Below are positions 62,984-64,000 of a DNA stretch of 64,000 nucleotides, piece by piece. The stretch comes from Verrucomicrobiota bacterium (GTDB lineage Bacteria; Verrucomicrobiota; Verrucomicrobiia; Limisphaerales; J093): positions 372,001 to 436,000 of the forward strand of contig JADJWF010000003.1 in NCBI GenBank assembly GCA_016716505.1. The letters are read 5' to 3'. A model generated the notes under the pieces. The model searched no databases. It saw only the letters and a program-made list of their open reading frames with translations, and was not told where the DNA came from. Numbering within the stretch: the first letter of the stretch is position 1; each line of letters opens with the position of its first letter. A program made the translations under genes and the position numbers.

Positions 62984-64000
62984 TTACGACCAACGCTGTG
63001 TTTCGCTCAACGATTCAAAAGACCACTCGCGCAGGGTGCCGTCGAAGCCTGCGGAATACAGGCCGCCGCCATCGCTGCTGACGACCAGCGCTGCCACGAG
63101 GTTCTGGTGCCCGTCCAGCGACCCGCGACTTCCCCCCCGCATCCGCTCGTGGAAGTGGTACCACTCGAAACCACGGAAATCCGGTCCGCCGTCCTGGGGA
63201 CGATGCGCGTCCAAGAGCGACGCGGCCCGGCCGTAATTGCCGGCGGCCAGGGCCTGCTGCGCCAGATTCATGTCCGCCGCGTACAATGCCGCGCGGGCGA
63301 CGCGCTCTTGGGCCGCGGCCCGGGCCCGGAGGGCCGATTCCTCGGCGGCGCGACGGTTCGCCCGCTCGGCCCGCCCCCGCTCAAACCAGGCCAGCCCGAT
63401 GGCCAGCAATGCCGCCGCGCTGACACCGACCCCGAGGCGCCGCCACAGGGCCAGCCGGCGCTCGCGCCGGCGCAGCTTGCGGACCGAGTGTCCGGCCTCC
63501 ACGAGCAGCAGCTCATCGCGCAGTTCGGCGGCCGAGGCGTGGCGTTCTCCCGCCTCCGGTGCGCAGGCGCGCAGGATCGTTTCATTGAGCTCGCCAAACT
63601 GTTCCGCTGGCGGGCGTTGGAGCCATTCCCGCGGCAGGTCGGGGAAGTCCAGCCGGCTGCGACCGGTGACCATTTCGTAAAGCACCTTGCCCAGCGCGTA
63701 GAGGTCGGCCTGCGGCGTCCCGGGGCCCTCGGGCGGGATGTAGCCCTCGGTGCCCACGAACGAGCGGGCTTCATGAACGCCGGTCACCAGCCCGACGTCC
63801 GCCAGCTTCGGCTGGCCGGCGACGAAGATGATGTTCGAGGGCTTGATGTCCCGATGCACCAAGCCGCGTTGGTGCATGAACGCGAGCGCGTCGGCCACGG
63901 CCGCCCCTACGCGAGCGCAATCGGCCACCGACAGCGGGCCGCGCGTCTGCAACCACTGACGGAGGGTCAGCGGCACGTAGGTCTCCGGCCCAAAATCGCC
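62984..64000 (-). CDS. Ser/Thr protein kinase, C-lobe, membrane segment and first WD40 blade (5' end off window)
   Basis: The visible 338 residues (frame open to the window edge: GDFGPETYVPLTLRQWLQ) contain the catalytic loop LVHRDIKPSN, the DFG equivalent as DVG (LADVGLVTG), GTEGYIPPEG, and YALGKVLYEMVTGR, then a hydrophobic helix (LGVGVSAAALLAIGLAWF), a helical region and the start of WD40 (DGHQNLVAALVVSSDGGGLYSAGFDGTLREW). The N-lobe with the ATP-binding Lys is outside. The frame ends at TAA 62984. DVG may lower metal binding, so activity is uncertain. Confidence 0.85.
   Translation of the reverse strand, partial: GDFGPETYVPLTLRQWLQTRGPLSVADCARVGAAVADALAFMHQRGLVHRDIKPSNIIFVAGQPKLADVGLVTGVHEARSFVGTEGYIPPEGPGTPQADLYALGKVLYEMVTGRSRLDFPDLPREWLQRPPAEQFGELNETILRACAPEAGERHASAAELRDELLLVEAGHSVRKLRRRERRLALWRRLGVGVSAAALLAIGLAWFERGRAERANRRAAEESALRARAAAQERVARAALYAADMNLAQQALAAGNYGRAASLLDAHRPQDGGPDFRGFEWYHFHERMRGGSRGSLDGHQNLVAALVVSSDGGGLYSAGFDGTLREWSFESLSETQRWS

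Overview
This is a GC-rich, gene-dense bacterial chromosome segment, most likely from a Verrucomicrobiota member of the Pedosphaera/Limisphaera type. The lineage call is inferred from gene content. That content includes three DUF1080 domains, a planctomycete-type cytochrome c domain (PSCyt1), large secreted Ig/TSP3/propeller proteins, two Ser/Thr kinase-WD40 proteins with an ECF sigma factor, and GH78, GH16 and beta-helix carbohydrate proteins. I see no rRNA, tRNA, CRISPR array, phage or insertion sequence.

Layout. 1-1.3 kb (minus): start of folB and a HAD-NUDIX fusion. 1.4-7.4 kb (plus): a tightly coupled MoxR/DUF58/DUF4381/BatA/BatB/TPR (Bat-type) operon. 7.5-20.3 kb: an esterase, a frameshifted nitroreductase, GH16, a double DUF1080 protein, a divergent enolase paralogue with an APH-fold kinase, a beta-helix protein coupled to a chorismate-lyase-like gene, and a secreted Ig protein ending at a strong terminator. 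20.5-24.1 kb (plus): an unknown Cys-motif protein coupled to an HDAC-family deacetylase, then threonine aldolase. 24.1-34.1 kb (minus): DUF3999/DUF2339 membrane pair, GH78 alpha-L-rhamnosidase, a zinc-ribbon-like protein and a sugar-phosphate isomerase-like TIM barrel. 34.2-35.2 kb (plus): purS-purQ. 35.3-40.0 kb (plus): a monohaem CHRD protein, a predicted octahaem lipoprotein and a PSCyt1 domain fused to an outer-membrane barrel. 40.1-50.4 kb (minus): kinase-WD40, Uma2, glnE, YjbQ, DUF1080, NfeD and a small membrane protein. 50.7-54.1 kb (plus): secreted beta-propeller protein. 54.3-64.0 kb (minus): kinase/WD40, ECF sigma, a 1662-residue surface protein with a polyproline hinge and a C-terminal 24-residue repeat, and a Gly-rich secreted protein.

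The most interesting functional unit is 35.3-40.0 kb. It looks like a porin-multihaem cytochrome conduit for moving electrons across the outer membrane, with its own cytochrome domain fused to the barrel. The second is the kinase plus enolase-like pair, where the enolase lacks the conserved active-site His and has Glu to Asp at another catalytic position. Five genes are interrupted by frameshifts. Four of these can be repaired by changing the length of a short G/C run, which points to consensus indel errors. The fifth fits a 10-base deletion between 7-base direct repeats. One kinase-WD40 gene is split by an in-frame TAA.
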